This document shows, one piece after another, positions 35,192 through 44,900 of a DNA stretch of 45,808 bases; position 1 is the first letter of the stretch; each line of letters opens with the position of its first letter. The position numbers and the translations under genes are program-made. The stretch comes from Candidatus Helarchaeota archaeon (GTDB lineage Archaea > Asgardarchaeota > Lokiarchaeia > Helarchaeales > JABXJV01): positions 1-45,808 of the forward strand of contig JABXJV010000442.1 of assembly GCA_013375355.1 (NCBI GenBank). Direction: 5' to 3'. The notes below the pieces were generated by a model, which had not been told where the DNA came from, made no database searches, and saw only the letters and a list, made by a program, of their open reading frames with translations.

Positions 35192-36031
35192 ATGTGTCAA
35201 TTTTGTATCCAGCATGGCGAAGGCAAGATATGGTATAAACATGCAAAGAATTATGCAAGACATCAATACAAAAAACTACGTCAAAAACGCCATAAAGGTC
35301 CATCACCGGAAGCACAAGCGAACGCGGCAGTTGCACAAGCTATCATGACCAAAAGTTTGAATCCGAAAAAATATCCTCAATTAAAAGCTGCAGCCGAAAG
35401 GTTGGCGTTAAAGCATCACGGAGGTCAAGTACTTCCATTTGAACATGCTGAAATAATGATCGAATTATCTTCACCAATCGCTTTAATCGATTGTGTATGT
35501 AGACGGGCGAACCGAGCCACATTAGAAACCACGTCTGAATTTAAAGATGATGAATTGATGAGAAGTTGTATGGGACTTGGAGTGGGTATTCTTAAATGGG
35601 AAGAATGGTCAGAACGATATAAAGGTGGAATCGACATACTAGATCCGAAAGAAGCAAGAGATTGGTTGGAAGTTTGGAGAAAACGTGGAATGGTTCCGAC
35701 ATTAATGACATTTGGAACACCTTATATCGGAGGACTATGCATGTGTGATTACCCTATTTGTGGGATTATTCGAAACCGTTTGGACTACGATATCAAACAA
35801 TTACTGAAAGGCGAATTCGTAGCTGTATTGGATCAACAAAAATGCCGAGGATGCTTGAAATGCATGACTCGTTGCCATTTTGGAGCAATTACCCATGAAG
35901 TGGCAAGGGGAAAAGGTTATATTAATATGCAGAAATGTTTTGGCTGTGGCTTATGTCGAGATACATGTCCAGAAAAAGCAATAACATTACAACCGCGAAA
36001 AAATTTTCCAATATTAAAAAATATGTGGTGA
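35192..36031 (+). CDS. Cys-rich 4Fe-4S protein, cassette copy B
   Basis: 279 residues, homologous to copy A end to end: MCQFCIQHGEGKIWYKHAKN at the start, DCVCRR, SCMGLGVGI and GLCMCDYPIC in the middle, then ferredoxin motifs CRGCLKCMTRCHFGAI and CFGCGLCRDTCPEKAI. All cysteines noted in copy A are kept. One insertion (LETTSEFKDDELMR) lies near residue 110. ATG is preceded by GGTG. This second copy follows about 220 bases of AT-rich intergenic DNA, long enough for its own promoter. Function is inferred as for copy A. Confidence 0.8.
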   Translation: MCQFCIQHGEGKIWYKHAKNYARHQYKKLRQKRHKGPSPEAQANAAVAQAIMTKSLNPKKYPQLKAAAERLALKHHGGQVLPFEHAEIMIELSSPIALIDCVCRRANRATLETTSEFKDDELMRSCMGLGVGILKWEEWSERYKGGIDILDPKEARDWLEVWRKRGMVPTLMTFGTPYIGGLCMCDYPICGIIRNRLDYDIKQLLKGEFVAVLDQQKCRGCLKCMTRCHFGAITHEVARGKGYINMQKCFGCGLCRDTCPEKAITLQPRKNFPILKNMW

Positions 36032-36038
36032 AAGATAT

Positions 36039-36323
36039 ATGACAAGTGTTAAAGTTAAATGGAATCAATCGAAATGTCCGACCCCATTCGCTTGTAAGCA
36101 ATGTTTACAAATATGCCCTCAAGCGGTTTTTAGGGTTAATTGTATAAAACAAGAGAGATTTAAGGAAACAGATCCGAATGAACCGAATGCCTATGTTATA
36201 ATACCATTATATCAATCCGAATGTATAGCTTGTAATAAATGTGTCGAAGTTTGTCCGAATGGTGCCTTGAAAATGAAAGTAAAGGAACCCGCTCCAGCAC
36301 CAGAGGCAACCGCAGAGACTTAA
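36039..36323 (+). CDS. small two-cluster ferredoxin, cassette copy B
   Basis: 94 residues with the same unusual first motif (KCPTPFACKQCLQICPQAVF, spacing C-x5-C-x2-C-x3-CP) and a standard second motif (CIACNKCVEVCPNGAL). Its tail is rich in P, A and E (EPAPAPEATAET), as in copy A. GGTG near the end of the upstream gene is the ribosome site. The gap of seven bases to the upstream stop and twelve to the next gene points to one operon. Confidence 0.85.
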   Translation: MTSVKVKWNQSKCPTPFACKQCLQICPQAVFRVNCIKQERFKETDPNEPNAYVIIPLYQSECIACNKCVEVCPNGALKMKVKEPAPAPEATAET

Positions 36324-36335
36324 GGAGGTCTAAAT

Positions 36336-36911
36336 ATGAGTCATTTAGATATACAAGAACGATTTGGAAAAAAAGCTTATTATCTTAATGAAGACATGCT
36401 CAATATAATAGGTCAAGAATTCGAAGCTTCAAAGATAGTTGAAGCATTTAAATCAGACAAAAACCCAGCTACATTTAAGAATTGGGGAAATAAAGCTGCA
36501 AAGCGGACTGTTGAACTGGGTACTGACCCGAAATACACTGACCGTACCTATGAAGTAATGGTTGAAATGTTTAAAAAGAAAGGTATTTTAAAATTTCCTA
36601 ATATTATACAGCGATTTTTAGAGATCTTATACATGGCTACAAACCCACAAGAGGAATACCAGCACTTAAAGTGCATGGAAAATAATAGTATGGCATTAAG
36701 ATATCAATTGAAAAAGGGTCAATGCGCAATTTACGAAAAATTGATAGAAATTTGTGGAGAAAATATGGCTTCTCAATTACCATGTAAAGAATACTGCCTG
36801 GAAGTGGCGGAAACTATCCTAAAAGATAATGATATAGCAAGTTATACAGTAACTCAAAAATTAGAAATGCCTAAGGATGGGACATGTCAGTTTGATATTG
36901 TAAAAACTTAA
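36336..36911 (+). CDS. cassette third protein, copy B
   Basis: 191 residues, homologous to 34431-34970. The strongest ribosome site in the window (GGAGGT at 36324-36329, six bases before ATG) suggests high expression. Conserved elements: GNKAAKRTVELG, IIQRFLEILYMA, KGQCAIYEKL, SQLPCKEYCLEVAETIL and PKDGTCQFDIV. Four cysteines are placed as in copy A. Fold and activity are unknown; see the cassette finding. Confidence 0.7.
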   Translation: MSHLDIQERFGKKAYYLNEDMLNIIGQEFEASKIVEAFKSDKNPATFKNWGNKAAKRTVELGTDPKYTDRTYEVMVEMFKKKGILKFPNIIQRFLEILYMATNPQEEYQHLKCMENNSMALRYQLKKGQCAIYEKLIEICGENMASQLPCKEYCLEVAETILKDNDIASYTVTQKLEMPKDGTCQFDIVKT

Positions 36912-36964
36912 TTTTTTTCCTATTTTTTTAGTAATTCTGCAAAAAATATCAACCGGTTTTTGAA

Positions 36965-37495
36965 ATGGGTGATAAGGAAATCTTTGATTATTATATTGAA
37001 GACGAAATTTTGGATTCTTTAAGAAATGAATTTTCTGTTGATATATTAGTAGAAAACCTTATTGAAGAATCTGAATCGAATTATGCAGTAAACTGGGGAA
37101 AAAACCTAATTAAAAAGACAATAAAATTAAATAAAGATATAAAAGATCGGACAGGAAAAATATTAGCGGAAGTTTCTAAAAAAACTAGTCATAACTTTCC
37201 TCACATTCCCCAAAGATATCTTGAAATAGCATATTTAGCAATTCGACCAAAGGATAAATGGGGTATTACAAGTTCAACACTCCATAATTTCAATCATACT
37301 ATTGTTAATTGTAATATTTTTAATAAATTGAGAAAGGTTAATGAAAACATAGCTAATAAATTGGTCTGTAAGGATTTATGTCTTAATTTGATAGAGACTT
37401 TGTATAAGGAACTCGGGCTAAATATTGAATTAAATATGACAAATAATATACCTGAAAATAAAAAATGCATATTCGAAGTCTCTTATAAAGGGTAG
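36965..37495 (+). CDS. cassette third protein, extra copy C
   Basis: 176 residues, third homologue of the cassette protein, without its own iron-sulfur partners. It keeps WGKNLIKKTIKLN, IPQRYLEIAYLAI, VNCNIFNKLRK, LVCKDLCLNLIETL and the ending KKCIFEV. It is more diverged and more AT-rich than copies A and B. It starts at ATG 36965, 53 bases past copy B's stop, with only a weak GGT ahead. A hairpin terminator follows. Confidence 0.65.
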   Translation: MGDKEIFDYYIEDEILDSLRNEFSVDILVENLIEESESNYAVNWGKNLIKKTIKLNKDIKDRTGKILAEVSKKTSHNFPHIPQRYLEIAYLAIRPKDKWGITSSTLHNFNHTIVNCNIFNKLRKVNENIANKLVCKDLCLNLIETLYKELGLNIELNMTNNIPENKKCIFEVSYKG

Positions 37496-37496
37496 T

Positions 37497-37534
37497 CTTG
37501 CTATAGTAATTAGCAAGTTTCAGTTCTTTTTTTT
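37497..37534 (+). terminator. hairpin plus T run after the iron-sulfur cassette
   Basis: CTTGCTA (37497-37503) pairs with TAGCAAG (37511-37517) around a 7-base loop. Eight T follow at 37527-37534. It lies between the cassette and a convergent membrane glycosyltransferase gene. The T run alone could terminate archaeal transcription. Confidence 0.5.
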
Positions 37535-37546
37535 AAAAGAAAAAGA

Positions 37547-38779
37547 CTAGGATTTTTTACGTGCCCAATAGTAAATCGCACCAAAGGCACCACAAATCAC
37601 TGCAATTCCAAGAATAAGGACCCAAGAATATATATCATTGTATTCTTCTATAAATGCAATTTTAAAGACAAATGCTAAAGTTATTGAATAAATTAAGAAG
37701 AGAATTAAATATTTAGTTTTATCAAGGAACAGAAATTCTTGGTCTGCCCTTTCATAGCCTTTAATAAATAGAATAAAATAACCTATAAAAGTTGAAACAT
37801 TCCACCGCATTAAAGCAATTTCATATTGATGTCCAAAATAAAAAACATGTTGAACAACTATCCAAGCTAAAAAAAATATATTAATTACTTCGTCTTTGAA
37901 ATTTAGAGTTTCTTTAATAAGAAAAGGTAAATAGATGAAAATAGGAATTAATATGGTTATTATATATAAAAAAATATACCCTGGTGAACCATAATTTGGT
38001 TGAAGGAAGCCGATATTCCAAAATATTGTTTGAAGTAGGATGTTTAATGGACTTACACTATTAATAATGGAAAATATTAATACTGGAGTTAAAGACATTA
38101 TCCCAAATAATAGGATTACAATAAATTCTTTTAAAAACAAATTTAGAGAAATTTTATCTGTAAATTTTTCTCCCTCATAATAAAAAATTAAAAAAATAAC
38201 TCCTAATACATATACTAACCCAAAGGTTATCCTTATACTAAGAGTTATACCCATTAAACCTGCTATAATTAAATACTTATACCTATAATTTTCAGATTTT
38301 TCAGTTTCTAGTAATACTTTTCGAGTATGTGTTGTATTTATATGCTTAAAGAAGAAAGCTAATATTAAAGGGGCTAAAGGATAGTATAGATTTTCCGTAA
38401 CAATAAAACAAGAGTAATATAATACAAGATTATTAAAATTATAAAGAATTATGGAAGTTAAAATAATATTTTCGTTTTTAGTGAAATTTTTCATTAAATA
38501 ATAAATGGTAAATACTCCAAGAGAAGAAATTACTGCGAGAAAAATCCTTACTCCAAAAAAGTTAAAAGCGTAGTAAATTGGTGCTATAATAACAGTAAAT
38601 CCGATAAATTTAGGAACATATCCGAGGTATTTCAATATTAAATCATACCCTATAATATCAAAATTGATAAAACCTTGTTCATCAAGAAATAATTTATTTG
38701 GCCAAATAAAACATAGTAATATACGAATTATTAGAGTAAAAACCCATATTATGATTATTTTTTGAGTTGTATTATTCAT
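37547..38779 (-). CDS. GT-C fold membrane glycosyltransferase (PMT/ArnT-like)
   Basis: 410 residues with about ten hydrophobic helices. The DE motif that binds the metal or the dolichol-phosphate sugar in GT-C enzymes follows the first helix (NKLFLDEQGFINFDIIGYDL), the arrangement seen in PMT/ArnT-like transferases. It acts in the membrane with the active site on the outer face and probably adds sugar to lipid or protein. The C-terminus ends in a basic tail. The right-hand secreted protein with many N-x-S/T sites is a conceivable client (inference). Donor and acceptor are unknown. Confidence 0.75.
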   Translation of the reverse strand: MNNTTQKIIIIWVFTLIIRILLCFIWPNKLFLDEQGFINFDIIGYDLILKYLGYVPKFIGFTVIIAPIYYAFNFFGVRIFLAVISSLGVFTIYYLMKNFTKNENIILTSIILYNFNNLVLYYSCFIVTENLYYPLAPLILAFFFKHINTTHTRKVLLETEKSENYRYKYLIIAGLMGITLSIRITFGLVYVLGVIFLIFYYEGEKFTDKISLNLFLKEFIVILLFGIMSLTPVLIFSIINSVSPLNILLQTIFWNIGFLQPNYGSPGYIFLYIITILIPIFIYLPFLIKETLNFKDEVINIFFLAWIVVQHVFYFGHQYEIALMRWNVSTFIGYFILFIKGYERADQEFLFLDKTKYLILFLIYSITLAFVFKIAFIEEYNDIYSWVLILGIAVICGAFGAIYYWARKKS

Positions 38780-38992
38780 ATAATTCGACTTCCATTACAA
38801 ATTTTAGTTAAAAAAACAAAATATATTTGTAAAATTCCTATTTTTAAATTACATTAACGATAATTAGTCAAAAATTTAAATTTTCCTAAATAAAAATAGT
38901 TTTATAATAATTATCCAATAGAAAGATATAATATCAAATCATTAAGCCAAATTTATTTATCAATTTACATATTACCAAATTGAATTAATATC

Positions 38993-39002
38993 TTTATAAA
39001 AA
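38993..39002 (+). promoter_or_regulatory. candidate TATA box for the longin-like gene
   Basis: TTTATAAAAA lies about 45 bases ahead of the start at 39045. This predicts transcription start near 39025 and a leader of about 20 bases containing GGTG at 39035-39038. It is the best-placed promoter match in the window. Confidence 0.45.
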
Positions 39003-39044
39003 GAAAATGATATAGAGCTTATTAAGAGAAATAGGGTGAAAAAT

Positions 39045-39641
39045 TTGATCCAAAATGTCTATGTTATTCGAAGTGCCAGCGGTCTTTGTCTTTTATCTAG
39101 GAGATACGGTGAGATACAATTTAATGAAGATTTAATTTCGGGTTTCCTAACAGCTTTAAGAGACTTTAGTAAAGAAGTCACTGGCGGAGAAGGAATCATT
39201 AGAGTATTAGATATGAAATCTTATAACGTTATTTTGGTATTTAGGGAAAATTTAATGATAGCTGCAGGTGTTGATAAACACGACAACAAAAATATTGCAA
39301 TGACAGCTCTTGGAAAGGTTTTAAATCAATTTACGGAAAAATTTAACCTTGATAGATGGGATGGAAATATCTCAATGTTTAAAGGTTTTGAATCAGTTAT
39401 TGATGAAATTTTAGAAAGTGGAAAAATTTCTGATATCCCAGTTCCATACCCAAAATTAAAGAAAAAACTGCCCAAAATGATTTTAAGAATGGGAGAAATT
39501 AATCAATTTGAATATGATGTCGCTCATCTATGTGATGGAAAAAGAATAATTGAAGATATTGCAGTAAAAATGGGAAAAACTGAAGAAGAGATATATCACG
39601 TTCTAGAAAAATTAAAAAGATTGGGTTTAGTCGAATTTTAA
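39045..39641 (+). CDS. longin-like domain protein with C-terminal winged helix
   Basis: Residues 1-125 resemble the longin fold of trafficking proteins (SRX, AP sigma, Sec22 type): strands VYVIRSASGLCLLSRRYG, helix LISGFLTALRDFSKEV, strands VILVFRENLMIAAGVDKHDN, helix and closing WDGNISMFKGFESVIDEIL. Residues 145-198 form a winged-helix-like unit (IEDIAVKMGKTEEEIYHVLE then RLGLVEF). The start is TTG 39045, six bases after GGTG; the GTG inside that ribosome site is unlikely. Longin domains bind GTPases or SNARE-like partners, so a role with the MglA-like GTPases is possible. Confidence 0.7.
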   Translation: MIQNVYVIRSASGLCLLSRRYGEIQFNEDLISGFLTALRDFSKEVTGGEGIIRVLDMKSYNVILVFRENLMIAAGVDKHDNKNIAMTALGKVLNQFTEKFNLDRWDGNISMFKGFESVIDEILESGKISDIPVPYPKLKKKLPKMILRMGEINQFEYDVAHLCDGKRIIEDIAVKMGKTEEEIYHVLEKLKRLGLVEF

Positions 39642-39662
39642 ACTTTATTACTTCTAATTTTT

Positions 39663-40370
39663 TTATCTAGTTGAAAAGGCAAAAATTATCAATGATAATA
39701 CTACTAAACTTGATGCTATTATACTAATTAAATCGACTGGCAAACCCAAAATAGCTCTTGCTCCCTTTGAATATATTCCTCTTCCGATAAATAAAATTAT
39801 AAATCCAATTGTATTCAAAATACTTTTCTTTCTGATGTCTCCTGGAATTTGTAATGCTAGATAAATAAAAAGAGCCATAACTAAAATTCCATAAGCAGGA
39901 AGTACAATACCATTAAATAGAATATACAATAAACTTCCTGCAGCTAAGCTTTCTGCAGGTATAAAGGGGTAGATAAAACCAATTATAACTGGCGGAATGG
40001 CAATTATTGTTGCCACTAAATTTGAAACTTTATCATTATCTATTAACATAATTCCTGCAATTGCTGCAAGACAAGCCATAGAAAACCAATTGATTCCTAC
40101 ACCTAATTGGTCATAAAATGGGTTCGGAACATAGAAATCATAAATAATATTAGCTACTCGACCAATTCCAAGAAATAAAAAGAAAAAAGAAAATATTAAC
40201 CAATAGTTGAGTTTACTTTCCTTTAAAAGAAATCTGTAAAAGAATATGTAAGCAAATAATAGGAAATAATAACCAATTGCAATAAACCAAAAACCAATAG
40301 CTAATGATTTTAACCAAAAACCCTTAAATAGATCATACATTACTACAATATCAACCCAATTCACAGCCAA
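39663..40370 (-). CDS. seven-helix membrane protein, unknown
   Basis: 235 residues with seven hydrophobic segments and short loops (for example IGFWFIAIGYYFLLFAYIFF and IIASSLVVLSLIIFAFS). No channel, transporter or rhodopsin-type retinal Lys motif is seen, so I do not assign it. I start at TTG 40370, which follows GGTG by six bases; the GTG that overlaps that site is nine bases further up. It is convergent with the longin-like gene and divergent from the ROK gene. Confidence 0.6.
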   Translation of the reverse strand: MAVNWVDIVVMYDLFKGFWLKSLAIGFWFIAIGYYFLLFAYIFFYRFLLKESKLNYWLIFSFFFLFLGIGRVANIIYDFYVPNPFYDQLGVGINWFSMACLAAIAGIMLIDNDKVSNLVATIIAIPPVIIGFIYPFIPAESLAAGSLLYILFNGIVLPAYGILVMALFIYLALQIPGDIRKKSILNTIGFIILFIGRGIYSKGARAILGLPVDLISIIASSLVVLSLIIFAFSTR

Positions 40371-40509
40371 AATTCTCACCGATTAAAGAAGATTAAATAA
40401 TTTTATTATATTATATTTTTTTGATTAATAGTATTTTATTATTTGTAACTGATTTAAAATAATTTTGTTTTTCATCTATATACTCGAATTCAATTAAAAG
40501 GTTATATTT

Positions 40510-41526
40510 ATGGAACCAGAATTTGTTATAGGAGTAGATATCGGAGGTACAAACATTAGAGCAGGGACAATTGACCAAAATGGAAAAATTATAAGTAAAT
40601 CACATAGACCCGTCGAACATAATAAGGGTCAAACGGGTTTTGAAAAAAATTTAATGTATTGTATTAAAGAAGAAGTTGATAAGTTAGAAAATATTGATGA
40701 TCTTCGAATTGGTATAGGTTCACCTAGTCCATTAAATCCAATTACTGGTTTTTTACATTCGCCTATAAATGTAGGATGTGGAGAATATCCATTAAAAGAT
40801 AGAGTTATGGAAAAATTTAATACAAAATTTGTTGAAGTTCGGAATGATTTAGATGCAATTGCACTTGGATATTACAATTATGGTGAAAATTCTGATCAAG
40901 GACGTGGATTACCTTATTTAGCAGTGATTGCACCTGGTACGGGATTGGGTTCTAGTATTTTAATTGAAGGAAAACCTTATTTTGGAAGTTCTAGATCAGG
41001 ATTTCTAGCACTTGAACATCATAAAACACCTTATTTTGGGAGCACCTTGGAAGAGATTAAGGCACGAATTGGGAAAGATTTTGAAGATTTTACTGCAGGT
41101 AAAGGGGTAATATCTATTTATAGTAAATTGTTTGGTTGCTCAAAAAATCCAAAAATAGCTGAACTAATAGAAAATACCGCCTATGAAGAAAAAGCTTGGA
41201 TAATTAATAATTTTGCATCAAATTATAAAGATGAGAAATTTAAGCAAAACTATCCCAAATATGTTAATTTAAAGGATGCAATTTGTAAAAAAACATATGA
41301 AAATGTAGGTAAACATTTAGGTTATGCAATTGCAGCCTTTGTGACTAATTTTAATCCAGATATTGTTATTTTAGAAGGCTCTATAAGTAATGCATATAAT
41401 ATAATGAAAGCTGAAATATTAAATGCCTATAGAAAATCAGTTTGGGAACCCCATAAAGACCTTCCCATCGTTGTTGGTCGTTTGAAAGATGCAGGAATAA
41501 AGGGGGCCTCTACTTTGGTTCGATAA
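40510..41526 (+). CDS. ROK-family sugar kinase/regulator-like protein
   Basis: The ASKHA nucleotide-binding start is FVIGVDIGGTNIRAGTIDQNG, followed by RNDLDAIALGYYNYG (catalytic Asp region) and VIAPGTGLGSSILIEGKPYF. The C-terminal DIVILEGSISNAYNIM closes the fold. The family zinc motif CxCGxxGCxE is absent: the stretch reads LALEHHKTPYFGSTLEEI. Archaeal ROK kinases phosphorylate glucose or related sugars. The missing zinc site leaves substrate uncertain, but the active Asp and ATP-binding Gly residues are present. Length of 338 residues is normal. Confidence 0.85.
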   Translation: MEPEFVIGVDIGGTNIRAGTIDQNGKIISKSHRPVEHNKGQTGFEKNLMYCIKEEVDKLENIDDLRIGIGSPSPLNPITGFLHSPINVGCGEYPLKDRVMEKFNTKFVEVRNDLDAIALGYYNYGENSDQGRGLPYLAVIAPGTGLGSSILIEGKPYFGSSRSGFLALEHHKTPYFGSTLEEIKARIGKDFEDFTAGKGVISIYSKLFGCSKNPKIAELIENTAYEEKAWIINNFASNYKDEKFKQNYPKYVNLKDAICKKTYENVGKHLGYAIAAFVTNFNPDIVILEGSISNAYNIMKAEILNAYRKSVWEPHKDLPIVVGRLKDAGIKGASTLVR

Positions 41527-41906
41527 GTTATGAAGTTTCAAGAATCACTATTTTCTTTTACAATTTTAAAAACTTCATTTTTGATAATGGCAAGTTATTG
41601 ACCCCTATTATGAGATCAAGGCAAGATTTTGACCCCTTCTTATTTATATAAAAAAAATCAAAATAATATACTTGGTTAAAAATGAAAGGGTGAGCCCCAC
41701 TCTTGAATTAAAAGGGGAATGCGGGGATAATGGGGTTAGGTAGTTTATCAATTTTAATCACATTTTTACATGTGTTTTTTGGGCATAAAACTGCACCCCC
41801 TTGTTTTAAATAGATATTTTAAAATACTTTAATAACCCCAAACTATAGAATAACTATATTCTCATAATAATTAAACACTTTTTAAAACAGAATTGGAGAA
41901 GGTTAT
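41527..41906. other. non-coding stretch with a direct repeat and G runs
   Basis: GGCAAG(T/A)(T/A)TTGACCCCT occurs at 41589-41606 and again at 41620-41637, 31 bases apart. G runs GGGG at 41714, 41723 and 41732, then GG at 41739, have 5-, 5- and 3-base spacers. GGAG at 41895-41898 is the ribosome site of the next gene. No gene was found in the stretch. The repeat could be an operator or a fragment of a mobile-element end. Confidence 0.5.
41714..41740 (+). other. G-quadruplex-like G runs
   Basis: Three GGGG runs and one GG run in 27 bases (spacers 5, 5 and 3) could form a two-layer G-quadruplex. This is unusual in DNA that is otherwise AT-rich. It lies about 170 bases before the giant secreted-protein gene. 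Confidence 0.35.
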
Positions 41907-44900
41907 ATGGGTTTGAACAAAAAAAATATAAGTATTCTCATGATATCTACTCTTATTATAGTATTAAGCATTTATTCTTTGAATTCCTCCTTATTTAATA
42001 ACAATCTATCCCTATTTCCCTTTGCACAAACACCCAATAAGACTGAAGATATTACTACGATCATAGCTTCTGGAGAGAAATTCGAACATTTTAAAGATTT
42101 TGAAGTATGGGAAAATACAGGATCTAATCAAACAGATGTTATTATAGACCCTGTAATTTTTACTGAGGAAAGAAGGTACTGCTATAAAGATTCTATACGT
42201 GTATATAAATCACCTTACAGTCCTGGGGATGAGATTGTTTCACAAGTTTATAATTTAGAGCCTAATGCATGGGAGACTTTTTCTAGCTCGCCTGATTTTG
42301 GAAATCCGACTGGCTGGACAACAATTGAACCTGCTGATACTTATATTCAGGTTTTACCACGTTTTGGAGGGCATAAAAAAGTAGTGGAGTTATATGATAA
42401 CACCTCATCTGATTTTTGTAGTATTCAATATGGTTTCGGGGCCCAGACCAGCGGAACATATTATTTAACGGCAATGACCACAAAGGAAAATATGACCGCC
42501 GCTTTAGATGTTTCTGGAGTTGCTGGAATTGCAGCTTCAATAGGATATCGTGATAACGGACAATTTTTTTACGTGAATGGAGCATCATATCCTGATTCTG
42601 GAATAATTTATGAGGTTAATAAGTGGTATACTTTTAAGGTTACATTTGATTGTGGTCCCGATACTTATTCAGCTTGGTATTGGGATGAAACCAGTCAAAA
42701 TTGGTCTGTTATAACTTTAAACTCTAATTTTCGTCTTGCACAAGTTAATGTTCAGAATTATTATTTTCATAGTGGTGGTATAATTGCAAATAATGGATCA
42801 TTTTATGTAGCTGCTGTAGATAGTTCATGGGAAACCGGATACCAAGAAGACCAGATTTTATACCTTTCTTCAGCCAATATAGCATTTATAGATAATTTAA
42901 CTGCAAATGAAACAAAAAAATATCGAGTATATTATAATAGCACTCCAACAGCACCAGCAAATTATAATAATATCCAGAGAAACGGCTACACTGTGAATTT
43001 TACTAGTGGTGAGTCAGCAATTATGTATGTAGGAAATGTTGATGGGCTTCGACAATTTGATAAAAATGGAAACGAGCATTTAGCTGGTGCAACGGGCTAT
43101 GGTTGTACTACTACAGTTGAGGTGAGTGGTGGGGGAAGTGTTCAAAATTCTCCAATAATATCAGATGGTTCAATATTTATAGAAACTTGGCACATTGATA
43201 GTGAAAATGAATGGAGCATGTTTAGGTGTTATGCAAATTCTTATATATATAAATTTCACAATTTCTCTGGTTCGGGTTCGTTTGATTGGCGTGTTTTTTC
43301 AGCCGATGGTGTTGGTGAAACAATTGATTTTGAAGGGATTTATTATCATCAATCAAATAGCTGGCAATATGAAGCCTTTGATTATACTGGAGGTAGCTGG
43401 GAGAACCATTGGGAGACAATAGACCAAGGAAAAATGTTTCAGGAAGATAATGGTGATTCAAATATTTTAATTACTTTGTGGGATATTTCGCAAGATTCTG
43501 ACGCTAATGATATTTTATTTAGTGAATGCAATTTTGGAAATCCTGCTAATGCTCGTGTAGCCATAGGAAACGTCGGAACTCCACCTTATGCTGCCTTAAC
43601 TAGCAGTTTTGGGGGATGGCAGTTCTATCTTGATGCAGGTTCAACTAATGTTAATGATAAACAAGATTTTATTGATAATTTATATGATGTACTCATTGGA
43701 AAACCTCCTACTATTGGTGTACCAAGTTTTAGAGATCCCATATATTATTATAAAGAATTCAATGTAACAGAAAATTCAGGCTCAAACCAAACAAATGTGA
43801 TAATAGATCCCGTATTTTTCACAGAAGAAAATAAGTACTGCTTCAAGGACTCTATTCGTTTGTATAAATCACCATATGGATCTACCGATGAGTTAGTTTC
43901 CCAAGTTTATAATTTGACACCTAATGCATGGGAGACTTTTTCTAACTCGCCTGATTTTGAAGATCCTAGTGGATGGACAGTTTCAGCACCATTAGAAACA
44001 AATATTACAGTGCTACCCCGTTTTGGAGGTTATAAAAAAGTAGTTGAAATGTTTGATAATAGTAGTTCGGGTAATTTTTGTAGTATATCCGATTCATTTT
44101 CCAACCAAATAAGTGGAACTAGTTACATTAGTATAATGACTACAACGTCAAATTCGCACAACGCAATCGCTTTAACTGGATCTGGTGGATATGCTACTAC
44201 TATCGGTTTTTATCCAAATGGAAGTATCTATTATGCCGAAGGACCAGTAGCAACAGATTCTGGAGTTAAATATGAAACAAATAAATGGTATACTTTTAAA
44301 GTGACCTTTGATTGCACAACTGATAAATATTCTGCGTGGTATTGGAATGAAACCAATCTAAATTGGTGTGTACTTTGTTTAAATTCTGATTTCACCGTCA
44401 CACAAGTATCTATTGATAGTCACTTGATTCATACTTCTGGTACATCTAAAGGAACTTTTTATATAGCAGCTATAGATAATTCATGGGATCCTGGATATGA
44501 AGAAGATAGAATATTATATGTATCTTCTGCTAATATAGCCTTTATAGACGATCTAGAAGCTTCGGAGACAAAATCATATCGTATATATTATTCTAATTCC
44601 CCAATAGCACCAGCAGGATATGCAAATATCTTAAGGACGGGTTACACGGTAAATTTCACAGATGGAAGTTCAGCTATAATGTATATTATGAATGTTGATA
44701 TACTTCGTCAGTTCGATAAAATGGGGAATGAACATTTGTCAGGATCTACAAATTATGCTCAAACAGCCACGCAAGAACTTGGTGGGGGTGAATTTGTTAT
44801 TACACCACCAATTATTAGTGACGGGCCTATTTTTATTGAGACATGGCATGTCGATAGCTCAGATGAGTGGAGTATGTATAGATATTACTCTAATTCTTAT

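Noticed and set aside
33244..36911. Annotation of the cassette as heterodisulfide reductase or a formate dehydrogenase subunit.
   Set aside because: No CCG domain, molybdopterin or flavin motif is present; only ferredoxin-type clusters and unassigned Cys motifs are seen.
41620..41637. Insertion-sequence terminal repeat.
   Set aside because: The TTGACCCC-type word is repeated directly, not inverted, and no transposase lies nearby, so only a remnant or operator is suggested.
42283..42588. Minus-strand frame of 101 residues inside the giant surface gene.
   Set aside because: It is opposite a continuous, repeat-bearing coding frame and shows low-complexity Q/H/L composition without a ribosome site.
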